A stretch of 64,000 nucleotides of DNA, from contig JAXCGZ010005665.1 in the NCBI GenBank assembly GCA_037179515.1, forward strand, positions 97,501 to 161,500, in the 5' to 3' direction. This DNA comes from Halocaridina rubra (lineage: Eukaryota > Arthropoda > Malacostraca > Decapoda > Atyidae). Below are positions 45,401-56,386 of the stretch, one piece after another (positions within the stretch are counted from its first letter, which is position 1; every line of letters starts with the position of its first letter). The notes below the pieces were generated by a model that saw nothing but the letters and a program-made list of their open reading frames with translations, was not told the DNA's origin and made no database searches. Made by a program: the position numbers and the translations under genes.

Positions 45401-48400
45401 ATATATTGTGTAATCATACACCACACACAACATATCCTTCTGATCTTATTAATACACATCTCCTACGCTTCGGTTTGCTTGTTAAAAACTAAAAATTGCA
45501 GGAAAAATTCACTGATATGAACTTATTTAAATACAATTTGCAGCTTATAATAGCATTATAGCTCAGGTTAAAAATACTTATACGGTACTTACAGCGTAGC
45601 TTTTCTTCGCGACAGTTCAGTTTGTTATCCTGAGATTTTTTTATTGGTCTAAAGTGAGCCAAAACACGTACAAACTGGCGGAAGTTAACACGGTCATCTT
45701 CACTTTCCTAGTGATATAAAATCAAAGTATGATATCGCTTTCCGAGCTTTTTAAATTCAAAGCATAGCAATGTTTCTTAGATATATAAAATCAGAGAATG
45801 AAACTTTTCCTAGATATATAAAAAAAAATATATGAAACTGTTTCCTAGAGATATGAAATTACAGAATGAAACTGTTTCTTAAAAATATAAATTCAAAGAA
45901 AGAAAACCTTTCCTAGAGATATGAAATTACAATATGAAACTATTTCAAAGGGATATGAAATCAAAGTATGAAGTGTTTCCTAGAGATTTGAAATTAAGGT
46001 ATGAAACTGTTCCCACGAGATATAAAATCAAAGTATGAAAATGTTTCCTAGAGATATAAACTCAAAGTATGAAACTGTTTCTTAGAGATAAAAAACTGAA
46101 GTTTGAAACTGTTTCTTCACCTACCCTGTACCTTATGATTTTCAGGTAAGTCTCTTTGAAATGCAAAAAAATACCACTACAGTACTTACTTTGAAAAATG
46201 CATGTACAATACGGTCTCCTAAGGGGTTAATGGCTAATTCTGGAATGCGAAGGAAATCCTCTCTGGAGAGAGACCCATTGTCTCCTTTGTCGAGGCTAGT
46301 AAATCGACTGTACAGTCTCTCAATTTGACTGGGCAAAACTGGAAATTAAAGACAAAGAGGACTTGTAATGTAACTACAGACACGAGATTTGCTTACCATT
46401 TTTTCCCTTATCTAGGTAATTTCGGAGGTAACTCAGAACCCTTCAGAATCTCAATACTCACTAACACTGAACTATAATCCCAATGAAAGTTACCAGAATC
46501 TCTCTTCTATAAATTGAAAGGGAATGAGATACAGACCAGAAACCCTATATGCCGAACCTTACTGCCACCTCTACAAATGAGAGATTTTTAATTCTGCTAT
46601 TTTTTTTTTTTTTATGAGTGTGACACCAGGACAGGCAGAAACTGCCCTCATCAACAAAGGCCTGGGCACGAGAAAATACCAAGATGAAGGACAAGTAAAA
46701 GGTTAAGGACAAGGCAGAGATGAGGTAATGTCACACAAAGGAAAACGACAGACAGAAAAAAACAGTCAAATACAGAGGACCCAGAGATATGGAAGACTAG
46801 GCTCTGAGATGACAATAGATCTGCTTTTTGAAGGATGAAAGGTCATAAGAATTAGGAAAGACAGAGGGAAGAAGAGAGTTCCAGAGTCTGGAGGTAGATG
46901 GGAAGAAGCAGTCGCTGCACCGACCAATCCACGAGCTACAAATCTCCACACAGTACCTGTGAGATGAGGCCGCTTGGCGAGTGTTAGGCGGCCTCGGCAG
47001 TGGGGGAGGGATGAAACTCGCCAACTCATCAGAGCAGCGATAGAAGTAGTAGTCATAAGAAAAGAGAAAGGGAAGATACCTTACGGCAAAGAGAGAGAGA
47101 ATACAGATTAGAAGTAAGAGAAGGATCATTAATGAGTCTGACTGCCTTAGATTCAACCCTATCAAGAAGATAAGTATAAGAAGAAGCACCCCAGATGTGT
47201 GAGCAGTATTCTAAGCAGGGACGGATAAGACTCTTATAAATTTTAAGTAACTGCAAAGAGGAAAAGACGAAACAGAACCCCCAATTTCTAGGATGAAGAT
47301 TTAGAAATCTGGATTATGTGATTCCTCCAAGATAGGTTAGAGGCTATATGAATTCCTTAATATGTTGATAGAGTTAAGAGGGTAAATTTCATTAGTTTCG
47401 AAGACAATAGAGTTATCAGGAGAAGAAGATAAAGAGATAGCCAGAGAATGTGTCTTGGAGGCATTGAATTTAACTAAATTTTGAGGTGCCCCACTCAGAT
47501 ACTCTCTGCAAATCGGAGTTAAGAGTAATAGAAAGAGTGATACGAGACTGATTACGAGAAACAGATGAAGGTTGTGAAGAAAAGGCAGAGGAAAAGTGAA
47601 GGGTAGAATCATCGGCAAAGGCATGAAGAAGAGAGAAAGATGGGGATTGCAGAAGATCATTGATGAAGAGAAGGAACAGAGTAGGTGAAAGAACAGAGCC
47701 CTGTGGAACACCACTGGTAACAGAGAAAGGGCTAGATGTCGCACCATCAACCACTACAGATATAAAATGGTCAGTAAGAAAACTGGAAATCAGAGAACAG
47801 AAAGAGGGAGTTTGGTCAACAGAGCCATGTGCCAGACTCTGTCAAAGGCCTTAGAGATATCATGGGAGATGACAAAGGATTCCCCATAGTTCCTCAGAGA
47901 AGATGATCACACATGAGTAAGATAGGACAAGAGATCACCAGTGGATCTTGCCTTGCGGAAGCCGTACTGGTAACCAGAGATAAGGGAGTTAGATTCAAGC
48001 GTTTCAAGAAGTGAGCATTGAGCAAAGTTTCGAAAACTTTAGCAATAGAGGAGGTTAGGGCAATAGGTCGGTAGTTTGAAGGAATAGAGCAGTCACCCTT
48101 CTTAGGAACAGGTTGAACTAGAGCATGCTTCCAAGATGAAGGATAGATACTGGTTGACAGAATGAGGTGAAAAAGACGGCAAAGCACGGGAGCCAGTTCA
48201 TCTGCAAACTCCTTAAGGAACCTTGCAGGGATACCATCGGGACCAGATGCCTTGTTCGTCTTTAGCGAGCAAAAACCTTATGAACTTTGCGTGAAGAGAG
48301 GATAAGGGAGGGCATAGGGTTTGAGAGGGGTAAAGATTGAGGAACAGATGCCCTGGAATCGTTTATAGAAGAGTTGGCAGAAAAATGAGAGCCCAAGAGA

Positions 48401-49272
48401 GTGGCTTTGTCAGTGGGAGAGCAAGCTATAATGAGTAGCAGAAAGTACAGTATATAAGAAATATGCAAAAATATCATAATTTCAATATGTTAGTCTGTTA
48501 GAAAGCAGTAGACTACTGCAATAGGTTAAGGCAAGTTAAACCCTAAGCTAGTCAACAGTTACTAAATACTGTCACAACACATCACAGTAATATGAGGGAG
48601 GGTCCGCTTTAGCTCACTGGTTTATCAGCTCGACTCTGGGATTGACATACCCATATTTAGACCACCATGGGGCAGTAGGAAGGGCATCCAGCCTCATTTC
48701 CCCAACTCCAACCTGTCTGTGTCTACCCCATTCGAATAAGGAGTAATATATATAAAAAAAAATCGTCAGCAAACCCACTGAATACCTTCCTTTTTTATAT
48801 AAACAACTTACTATTATTAACAACTCTATAATTATCTCTACAATTGTCAAGAAATATTCATTGCTGGCTAATAATGTGACCTCATTATTAATGGCCCCAT
48901 TGTATGAAAATAAATTATGGGCTTAAGCCACAATTAGCCTTGGAAACTTCGTCTTCCAATGTCTAGTCCAGTGACTCCAAACCATTAGAAACTTCGTCTT
49001 CCTGGCTACAGCCCAGACTCCACACCCATACTTCCAAAAGTCTATCTAGCAATATAAAGATAAACTGGGTCTGGATTCTCTGGACTCCTAATGATAGAAA
49101 ACAAAGAAAAAAAAACAGTACGTAATCTGTTTGCTGGAATACACATGCTCTGAACAGCTGATTAATGACAGTACAAATAATATGCAGACGAAATCCATTA
49201 CTTACAGCCCGTTTCAGTCTGTATGTCCCTGATATCCTGCTCTTGTAGCATCAAACTGCTTTTATTTCCCAT
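42296..49272 (-). CDS. CHP1: Calcineurin B homologous protein 1 (EF-hand), five coding exons
   Basis: N-myristoylated EF-hand protein that in animals binds the cytoplasmic tail of Na+/H+ exchangers and supports their activity and trafficking. Join: 49272-49206, 46338-46190, 45707-45593, 45161-45068, 42440-42296. All introns are GT-AG and phases match, giving 189 residues (human CHP1 has 195). Visible features: MGNKSS start with Gly2 for myristoylation; degenerate EF1 around residues 36-50 after the family motif RLYSRFTSLDKG; RIPELAINPLGDRI at 53-66; VNFRQFVRVLAHFRP around 79-94; canonical EF3 loop D117-E128 and EF4 loop D158-E169; conserved tail DVEQKMSIKFL. The linker between the EF-hand halves is shorter than in human. 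Intron 1 holds a LINE, intron 2 a tandem array touching exon 3, and introns 3 and 4 hold LINE ends, SINEs and foldback repeats. UTRs and promoter were not located. The closest alternative, calcineurin B itself, fits less well because EF1 and EF2 are degenerate. Confidence 0.95.
42570..42760 (-). mobile_element. Short dispersed repeat in CHP1 intron 4
   Basis: Longest member: ccctcttaaaagaggggtgg, ctgagtcaaataaaaaactt, gagaggaatcctagtctcct, cgctactccccattttg and gaggaggtattcttg-like end. Confidence 0.45.
42973..43152 (-). mobile_element. tRNA-derived SINE, family 2, variant head, CHP1 intron 4
   Basis: tctggttttacgtaacggac, attaagggttggaatggtgc, cctttctaatctcagaccgt, ggcaggtatcgaacctaaga, gtgcggtaccaccatatc. 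Confidence 0.7.
43650..43845. mobile_element. Foldback repeat carrying TTAGG-like motifs, CHP1 intron 4
   Basis: The left arm (gggatcaagtaaagctactg, acattaaattaccctatata, gttaagttaggttaggtt) pairs with the right arm (gcctaacctaaatatatact, aatttaagggtttatttaat, attccttacttgatccagat). The ~70 bp arms are imperfect, with a short centre. Confidence 0.5.
43850..44015. mobile_element. Second foldback repeat with TAACC motifs, CHP1 intron 4
   Basis: Ends cttgtaaagaaaaggaaccc (left) and gttactcatcttttacaaga (right) are near-complementary, and the middle has ctaacctgacctcacctaac. Relatives are at 19495, 19935 and 33245. Confidence 0.45.
44285..44600. repeat. Tandem array of ~60 bp units in CHP1 intron 4
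   Basis: Five units of the pattern accatagatctgtatcaac, ttgtaaattactgt, ctataagtgaaatg. No exon-derived unit was recognised. Confidence 0.7.
44785..44950 (-). mobile_element. tRNA-derived SINE, family 1, in CHP1 intron 4
   Basis: cactattaatccccattcaa, gagtggacataggcatgtta, ggctggacgcccttcctaac, gccccgcgatgg, gagctctaaccactgcacaa in antisense. Confidence 0.75.
45068..45161 (-). CDS. CHP1: CHP1 coding exon 4 (third EF-hand, calcium-binding)
   Basis: Acceptor CATTCCAG and donor GTAAGC. Codes for residues 111-141, FAFKMYDLDDDERISREELL through VGENI, with a full 12-residue loop carrying acidic ligands at positions 1, 3, 5 and 12. Ends with two bases of a split Ser codon. Confidence 0.95.
45195..45410 (-). 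mobile_element. RTE-like LINE 3' end in CHP1 intron 3
   Basis: tacatacatacacaac, then ttcctttcgtaagggggtgg, gagtcaaagcacaaacactt, gataaagggctaccacaatt and ccttgcttgggta-type blocks in antisense order. Confidence 0.55.
45593..45707 (-). CDS. CHP1: CHP1 coding exon 3 (second EF-hand region and linker)
   Basis: Codes for residues 73-110: ESEDDRVNFRQFVRVLAHFRP, then a short charged linker ending REEKLR. Acceptor CACTAG and donor GTAAGT flank it, with one base left over that joins exon 4. The acceptor and first bases of this exon are the end unit of a tandem array that fills most of intron 2. Confidence 0.93.
45701..46125. repeat. Tandem array of CHP1 exon 3 acceptor copies (~34-37 bp period)
   Basis: The unit tttcctagagatataaaatc plus aaagtatgaaactg recurs about eleven times. 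The first unit, cactttcctagtgatataaa plus atcaaagtatga, spans the functional acceptor at 45708-45709 and the first bases of exon 3. Most other units keep CTAG or CTAAG at the position of the acceptor (minus strand). Confidence 0.8.
46190..46338 (-). CDS. CHP1: CHP1 coding exon 2 (first EF-hand region)
   Basis: Acceptor TTTCCAG precedes the exon and donor GTAAGT follows. It codes for residues 23-72 (FLPSQIERLYSRF through DRIVHAFFK), the degenerate first EF-hand and the most conserved stretch of the family. A reading frame runs past the donor for some codons, but it loses family similarity exactly at GTAAGT. Confidence 0.95.
46590..48440 (-). pseudogene. Non-LTR retrotransposon (LINE) remnant in CHP1 intron 1
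   Basis: Reverse transcriptase pieces appear in order on the minus strand but in different frames: PSSWKHALVQPVPKKG and NYRPIALTSSIAKVFE (around 48.1 kb), SGVPQGSVLSPTLFLLFIND and HAFADDSTLHF (47.7-47.6 kb, catalytic FADD), SLIRPCLEYCSHIWG (about 47.2 kb), and the C-terminal RLWNSLLPSVFPNSYDLSSF near 46.85 kb. The 3' UTR follows, ending in ggcctttgttgatgagggca-type sequence, a GTCACACTCAT motif and a poly(A) run at about 46603-46614 (T run on the plus strand). Several frameshifts and stops make it a dead copy. Its clade within the Jockey/I/CR1 groups cannot be fixed by eye. It shares the host gene's strand. Confidence 0.8.
48600..48755 (+). mobile_element. tRNA-derived SINE, family 1, in CHP1 intron 1
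   Basis: gggtccgctttagctcactg, gtttatcagctcgactctgg, gggcatccagcctcatttcc, ccaactccaacctgtctgtg. Confidence 0.75.
49206..49272 (-). CDS. CHP1: CHP1 coding exon 1 (start codon, myristoylation signal)
   Basis: Codes for the first 22 residues (MGNKSSLMLQ... to ...TETG) plus one base of the next codon, then donor GTAAGT. The ATG is chosen because Gly2 and the following polar residues match the N-myristoylation context of the family and because the phase joins exon 2 to restore ETGF. Confidence 0.93.
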
Positions 49273-49951
49273 TTTGGAAGGATTTCCTGCGACAGTACGA
49301 CAAAATCACCCTCTACCTCTGCGAGTCGCAATTACTAACTGTCCTTGAGTATTATTCCCCGTCTGACTTTAGGAAGTAATGTACACTGAATACCAAAACA
49401 CATATGAAGCCGCTGGTTTAGGTTTCGAACCGAGCGATACCTAATATATATAGAATTACAATTATTATACGTAACTTTTATTATACATGTATTAAATATT
49501 TCCATGTTAATATATCAATGACACTTTTTTAAAATAGTTATATTGTTAATACCGAGTATAATACGTTGATTCATATTTGGTTGAGGGATTGATACTTCTC
49601 GAACACTGCTTCGTTTTTTATGCCTTTCTCTTCTCGTCTTCTTCTTCTTCTTCTATCAGCTGATAAAAAAAACTTCTAGTTCTCGTGATCCCTTGATATA
49701 TTAAACTGAAATAATATTCGCGTGATTTAATCATTATCGAATGTATAAATCAGATGCAAATAAATATAAATAGATATACTTTTATGTTACGTAATTCCGG
49801 TAATATTAGAATTCCAGTATGGATGACAGCAATGTAATAATTTATATATTTCTAGAAATTGATTTAACGACATAGGAACATGATGGTAAACATCCAGGAA
49901 CGGCTTTTTTTAACCACAAAAAGGGAGTTTGCCCAAACAGATACTATATTT

Positions 49952-50181
<230 letters not shown>

Positions 50182-50394
50182 AAACTGCTTAATGGAAAAA
50201 AGCAAATATCCTCAAATCTCTCTCATCCATCATATGAGTACAATTCCTTGTAAATGCAGACTAAGACATTATAATTAAAATTAAATATGAATAGACTTTC
50301 TGACACAAAAAAAAAACCGAGTTTTCTTATTTCAAGGTTTTAAGAAATAATGATCAACCAGTCCTCCCCTTATATATATAAGAGACCTGACTGA

Positions 50395-50700
50395 GTCTGT
50401 AAATCCATTTCTAAATATGCTTTCAGACGATGCAAAGATTTAAAGAAAAACTGAGAGATGAAAATAAGAGAACTTCAGTAAGACTTAAACTAGTCTGCAC
50501 TAATAATAAACGACAGCTGGTTAATGAGATTCAATACTTCAAATGCAATGTCAGTCTTGAATCAGCACTTGAAAATCATATAAATAAGTTGCAGAGAGCT
50601 TAAAGACGTGCTACGAAGCTAAATGACAGGGATATGTATTCTCAGTTACAAGGAAAGGCTGAGGGAGATACCATCACTCGAAGCTAGTTAACAGTTTTGC
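50395..50700 (+). pseudogene. Decayed LINE RT fragment
   Basis: Translation gives SDDAKI, later KLVCTNNKRQL, then HINKLQRA*RRATKL and a degraded LRYDERL-like stretch: the order and residues of the 52 kb LINE family (FADDAKI ... KVQRHATKLVPEI) on the plus strand, with stops and deletions. Confidence 0.45.
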
Positions 50701-51015
50701 ATAAAACTCACGCCCATAGAAATGTCTTACAAAAAATACGGGAATTCTTAAGGAAATTCTCTGTAAACAGAGGTTTTACCATGAAGACCATATGAACTTA
50801 GATATACTTCTTATGGGATGATATTCTGAAAAATAATTAAAAATGTCTCTAGCAAACCAAATCTGACAATATACAGCTAGCAAGAAACAAATATAGATGC
50901 AACATTTATTGTCAGTGAACTGGCTTTGCCAGTTAATTAACTTGCATAAGAAATATTCCCTCGATGACGCAAACTATTACTTATGCAGTAACTAGATATA
51001 TTGTAGTACAGTACA

Positions 51016-51296
<281 letters not shown>

Positions 51297-51389
51297 GATG
51301 CATAGTCTTTCTTCAAGACCTGCATATATTTAGCAGTTATCTCCGATGCCTTTCATTGATACTAAATATCAGATTTCCTTCCTTACATT

Positions 51390-51540
51390 GTTGTTGTTGT
51401 TCCGGTTTTACGTTACGGACTCCCTTTTCTACTAAGGGCTTGGACAGTTGCCTTTTTGCGAAGGATTTGTTCTGGCAGATGTAATCCTTACCCCGAGCGC
51501 ATGCAGTTGCTAACCTCAGACCGTGACGGGGCCGAACTCT
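51390..51540 (-). mobile_element. Family 2 SINE with 13 bp target duplication and (AAC)n tail
   Basis: Perfect direct repeats ccttccttacatt at 51377-51389 and 51541-51553 bracket the element. Its 3' end on the minus strand is (AAC)4 (gttgttgttgtt on plus), which defines the tail of the family. Head truncated at gccgaactct. Both sides continue into giant (AT)n tracts. Confidence 0.85.
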
Positions 51541-51551
51541 CCTTCCTTACA

Positions 51552-51806
<255 letters not shown>

Positions 51807-52096
51807 CTCGTTACTTAATTTGGATAAACAGAAAAAAAAATTATCTTCTCTTCTTCATTTCTTCCCATATATAATCTTAGTTTCCTGTATTATATTTAAA
51901 TTTTTCAATTCCTTTCCGTGTTCTGAAAAGTCAAATTCTAGAGCCTTTAATTTTTTTTGAACTCATCAGGTATTCTTTGCATGTTCTCCATAGCAAAGGT
52001 TACTTCAATTATTCTTACCATTTTCTAACCAACGTACTTAGCAAGCCATTGAATACTTGTAATGGTTCTCTATCTGTCAATTTACCTATCTATCTA

Positions 52097-52098
<2 letters not shown>

Positions 52099-52187
<89 letters not shown>
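52099..52187. repeat. (AT)n(GT)n tract at a LINE 3' end
   Basis: Joins the LINE terminus at tgtgtgtgattacc. Confidence 0.95.
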
Positions 52188-52188
<1 letters not shown>

Positions 52189-54035
52189 ATTACCTAATTG
52201 TGTTTACGGGAAAGAGCCCAAAGCTCGTATCTTCCCGTCTCCTCATCGGTTCCATTTTATACTCAGTGATACTTATCATACCTGTCCTTAAAACTATGGA
52301 TTGAGATAGCATTAACTACCTCCTCGCTTAGCGAATTCCAATTTTCAACTACTCATACACTGAAAAAGTATTTCCTTATATCCTGCAAACAAGTTTTCAT
52401 ACGAAGCTTCAAACTATGACCTCTAGTTCTAGAGCCAGCCATATCAAAATATCGATCCCTATCCACTCTATCATAACCATGAAGGAACTTAAAGACTGTC
52501 ACCATATCCCCCCTCACTCTTCTAGCTTCGAGTGATGGTAAGTCTAATACCCTCAGCCTCTCATCATACCTGAGATTGCGTATTTCTGGCACCAGTTTCG
52601 TGGCATGTCTTTAAACTTTTTCAAGCTTAGCTATGTGCTTTTTCAAGTGCGGATTCCAAAAGGGGGCTGCATATTCGAGTTTTGGCCTCACATAGGTTAC
52701 ATAAATATTTCTGAACATTTCCTTGTCCATGTGCCTGAAGGCTACCCTTACATTTGATAAGAATGCATATGCTGCCCTTACTATGCCATTTATATGTATT
52801 TCTGGAGACAAATCTGCCAGTATGTTTACTCCTAGATCTCTCTCATTTTCTGTCTCTTGAAGTTGTACTCCAGCCACCGAGTAGTCAAGCTTGGACCTTT
52901 TTGCACTTGTACCCATTCTCATTACCTTACATTTTGAAGTATTGAATTTCATTAGCCACTTTTCTGACCACTCATGCAGATTATTTAGATCCTCCTGAAG
53001 TTCTCTACCACTGTTCTTGTTTTTTACTTTCTTCACAATCTTTGCATCATCTGCAAACATATTCATGAATGAATTTACAGACTCTGGTAGGTCATTTACA
53101 TATACAAGGAACAAAAGTGGCCCTAAAACTGAACCCTGTGGAACTCCACTACTAACTCTTCTCCATTCAGACACTGAGTGTCTTACTCTAACCCTCTGTT
53201 CCCTTCCTTCTAAGTAAGTTTTTATCCATTCCAAAACATTTCCACCTATTCTAGCCATTGATTGCAGCTTCCTAATAAGTCTCCCATGTGTAACAGTGTC
53301 AAACGCTTTCTGGAAGTCTAGGAATATGCAATCTGCCCAGCCCTCTCTTTCCTGTAAGATTTGGCTTACCTCATCATAAAATTCTAATAAGTTTGTTACT
53401 GTTGATCTACTTAGTGCCACTGATATTGAGTTTGCGCATTTTTTAAGCACATGAGGGGATATGTCACCAGGACCTGTAGCTTTATGAACATCTAAATCCA
53501 TCAGCGCTTTGCATACCTCTGTGGCTGTAAGGTTGATGTTCTCTAATACCGGCCCTTGAGCTTCTATCACTGCAATCTGAGGGGGTGGGGTATTTTCTAC
53601 TGTAAATACTGACTGAAACTCCTTGTTCAATTCTTTGCAGATCTCTTCATCCGTCTCAGTGATGCTTCCATCCGCTCTCTTTAGCCTTAAAACCTGTTCT
53701 TTTACCTTCAGTTTTCCTCTGATAAAGCTATGGAAAAGCTTGGGATTTTCTTTAGCCTTCCTGGAGATGTCCCTCTCATAGTCTCTCTCCTTTTACTTAG
53801 GTAGTCATTTCTAGCTCTTTTGTAGGTTTGCCAGGCATTTATGTTTTTTCTCCTCCTATACCTTTTCCAGCATTTGTCTCTCCACTCCTTAACTCTTTTA
53901 CACCCATTATCGAACCATTTCTCTCTGGCATGAATTACACCTACTTTGGTGACAGGTATGCAGCAATCTACTATCTTCCCATATTTCTCACAAAAGATGT
54001 CATACATTTCTTGTACAGATTTGTTGTAAAATAAG
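52185..54035 (-). pseudogene. Jockey/CR1-like LINE, copy 1, with internal deletion
   Basis: Minus-strand frames read in order: pre-RT linker (HAREKWFDNGCKRVKEWRDK, 53.9 kb), then an open frame of 339 codons with EVCKALMDLDVHKATGPGDI, DCIFLDFQKAFDTVTHGRLI, SGVPQGSVLGPLLFLVYVND, MFADDAKIVKKV (catalytic FADD), DLGVNILADLSPEIHINGIV and YVRPKLEYAAPFWNPHLKKH, then after a frameshift PEIRNLRYDERLRVLDLPSL to FSV. Between ISVALS and TVTNLLEFYDEV the usual ~80-residue block with the NYRPVSL-type motif is missing, so this copy cannot encode a working enzyme. The 3' UTR ends GTAATCACACACACA and runs into a long (AT)n tract. Confidence 0.85.
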
Positions 54036-54049
54036 GTTCTCCAGTCAAG

Positions 54050-54970
54050 AACTGCAATCTCCTGATCGGTTCCATTTAGTACTTAGTGATACTTATCATA
54101 CCTAACCTTAAATCTATGGATTGACTTAGCATTAAGTACCTCCTCGCTTAGTGAATTCCAATTATCAACTTCTCTTACACTAAAAAAGTACTTCTTTACA
54201 TCCTGCAAAAATGTTTTCTTACGGAGCTTCAAACAATGACCTCTAGTTCTAGAGCCAGCCATATTAAAATATCGATCTCTATCCATTCTGTCATAACCAT
54301 GAAATAATTTAAACACCGTCACCATATCCCCCTCAATCTTCTAGCTTCGAGTGATGGGAAGTAATATTCCCTCAGCCTCTCATCATAACTCAGATTGTGT
54401 ATTTCTGGCACCAGTTTCGTGGCATGTCTTTGAACTTTTTCAAGCTTAGCTACGTGATTTTTCAAGTGAGGATTCTAAAAGGGGGCTGCATATTCAAGTT
54501 TTGGCCTCATATAGGTTAGATAAATATTTCTGAACATTTCCTTGTCCATGTGCCTGAAGGCTACCCTTTTATTTGCTAAGAAAGCATATTTTCTGTGCAT
54601 ACATCAACACCGAATATTCTTGGATATTCATTACACATCTCTTACTATCCCTTCACAGCTGACAAGTCACAACACTTGCCATCTCTATTTCTCTTTACTT
54701 TTTTTCTTCGTGACCAGGCCCGATGAGGGCAGATTTATTTATATAATTTATTTTGCCCGTCCTAATGTTACAATAGAAAAAAAAAATGCTGCTCTTACTA
54801 TGCCATTTATATGCATTTCTGGGGACAAATCTGCCAGTATGTTTACTCCTAGATCTCTCTCATTCTCTGTCTCTTGAAGTTGAATTCCTGCCACCGAGTA
54901 GTCAAGCTTGTTCCTTCTTGCACTTGTACCCATTCTCATTACCTTATATTTTGAAGTGTGTATGTGTGTA
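54050..54970 (-). pseudogene. Jockey/CR1-like LINE, copy 2, split by a SINE-like insertion
   Basis: Same family as the copy just downstream on this strand: YKVMRMGTSARRNKLDYSVA, ETENERDLGVNILADLSPEM, HINGIVRAA; then, after an interruption at 54591-54787, the MDKEM and FRNIY region, frameshifts, and MVTVFKLFHGYDRMDRDRYF to VREVDNWNSLSEEVLNAKSI. It begins within the RT and its end (GGAACCGATCAGGAGA) abuts copy 1. The tail retains about 30 C-terminal residues that copy 1 has lost from its frame. Confidence 0.8.
54591..54787 (+). mobile_element. SINE-like family 3 inserted in a LINE
   Basis: acaccgaatattcttggata, ttcacagctgacaagtcaca, ccaggcccgatgagggcaga, ttgcccgtcctaatgttaca, A run. The LINE sequence gcatat/gctgctctt is contiguous in the neighbouring copy (gcatatgctgccctt), so the boundaries are fixed by comparison and the SINE is younger than this LINE copy. 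Confidence 0.75.
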
Positions 54971-55184
54971 CCCATATATATGCTTAATTACAATTTTGAC
55001 ATGCTGCATATTAAAGCAGATCCACTGCATCTTCATGTACATATACCACAACAAATGCTCACATGCATACACAGTCCCCTAACTTAGTGCAAAAGCACAT
55101 GACGGTTATTTGACTTCCCTCTCATGTAATCTTTGCATGACAAACATAGCAAATGACTTGCCAACATCAATGGTTTTCTATCAC

Positions 55185-55440
55185 TATTAAAGGTCTCTAA
55201 TAAAAAGCAGAGGCAAGGGACAGTAATAGTACTAGAATCCAACTACATACCCATCATGGATCCAGCGATCTCCAGGCGAGGGCTGAATAATTAGGTAGAC
55301 CTATTGGCAATCACTGAACCCCCAAGTAATTGCCCAATTTAATCAGTAACAACATGAGACAGTGAAAGCCAACCCCAAGTCAGTATATTACCATCCCCAG
55401 TTGCTACCATTGCACAGAGAATGCTAACCTCGTTTTTGAA
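55185..55440 (-). mobile_element. tRNA-like SINE, family 4
   Basis: agcagaggcaagggacagta, gatccagcgatctccaggcg, gctgaataattaggtagacc, atttaatcagtaacaacatg, atccccagttgctaccattg: same order as at 8.8-9.1 kb. Confidence 0.6.
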
Positions 55441-55844
55441 CACAAGATGCAAATTGTGAATAATTCCTCATATACTTGGCTTAAATAGTCCTTTGATTTT
55501 GTACTTTAACTATAGTCATACTGTGCAAAATATAGCAGGGTAATAAAGAGAAAATTATATTTCATGATGTCACAATGCGCCAAGTACTGACCATTGGTGC
55601 CGTTTAACTCTTACTCCAATCCCTACCATCAATACCTGCAGTTTTTGGCACCGTTTAATGTCAAAAGGGGATGGATACAGATATATAAAATGGTGAACTA
55701 ATATACAGCTAGATGGCTGTATATTACATCATTTTCTGGAATGTTATATGACATGATGACTCCCTTCTTAACCACAGGGCAAATCTTGGGGGTTTCCTGT
55801 ACCACAGTGATTATATATTTACACCATTCTAAGTACAGTATTAC

Positions 55845-55995
55845 AATTCATTCCCATTCGAATAGAGGGTGGACAAAGACACACTGGAGATGGTGAAATA
55901 AAGCTTGATGCCCTTCCTAACAACCCCATAGTGGAATCAAACCTACATTAGTCGCATCCCATCTTGCATACTCTACCAATGAGCAACAGCAGTGC
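55845..55995 (-). mobile_element. tRNA-derived SINE, family 1
   Basis: attcgaatagagggtggaca, aagcttgatgcccttcctaa, aatcaaacctacattagtcg, catactctaccaatgagcaa in antisense; 3' of PRDX3. Confidence 0.7.
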
Positions 55996-56386
55996 TTTAA
56001 TTATATAGTTATTTAAGAGTTTTGTTCCTATATTTATGAGTCCCACACTTGGATATCAAAACTAAGGCAAAAGCTTATTAAAATGAAATGAAAAGTGAGG
56101 TCCATTTTATGAAAAAATGTATAAGGACACTCTAACACTTTATATATATATATAAAAAAACAGAATTCACTACATTAGTCAAATTATATGACACAGTAAC
56201 AGACTAAAGTGTCAAAAATATCAATCTTACTATAATTGCTTAGAAATATTAATATCTTCTATGGATTATTGCTATTTCACTTGGTTTCCACTGCTTGGGG
56301 TCTTATATTGCTTCTCTTCTGATTCGCAGCAGCTGTGAAGGGAAGACCTGCAAAACAGACGGTGCCACCACAGGCTCTCTAGTATC

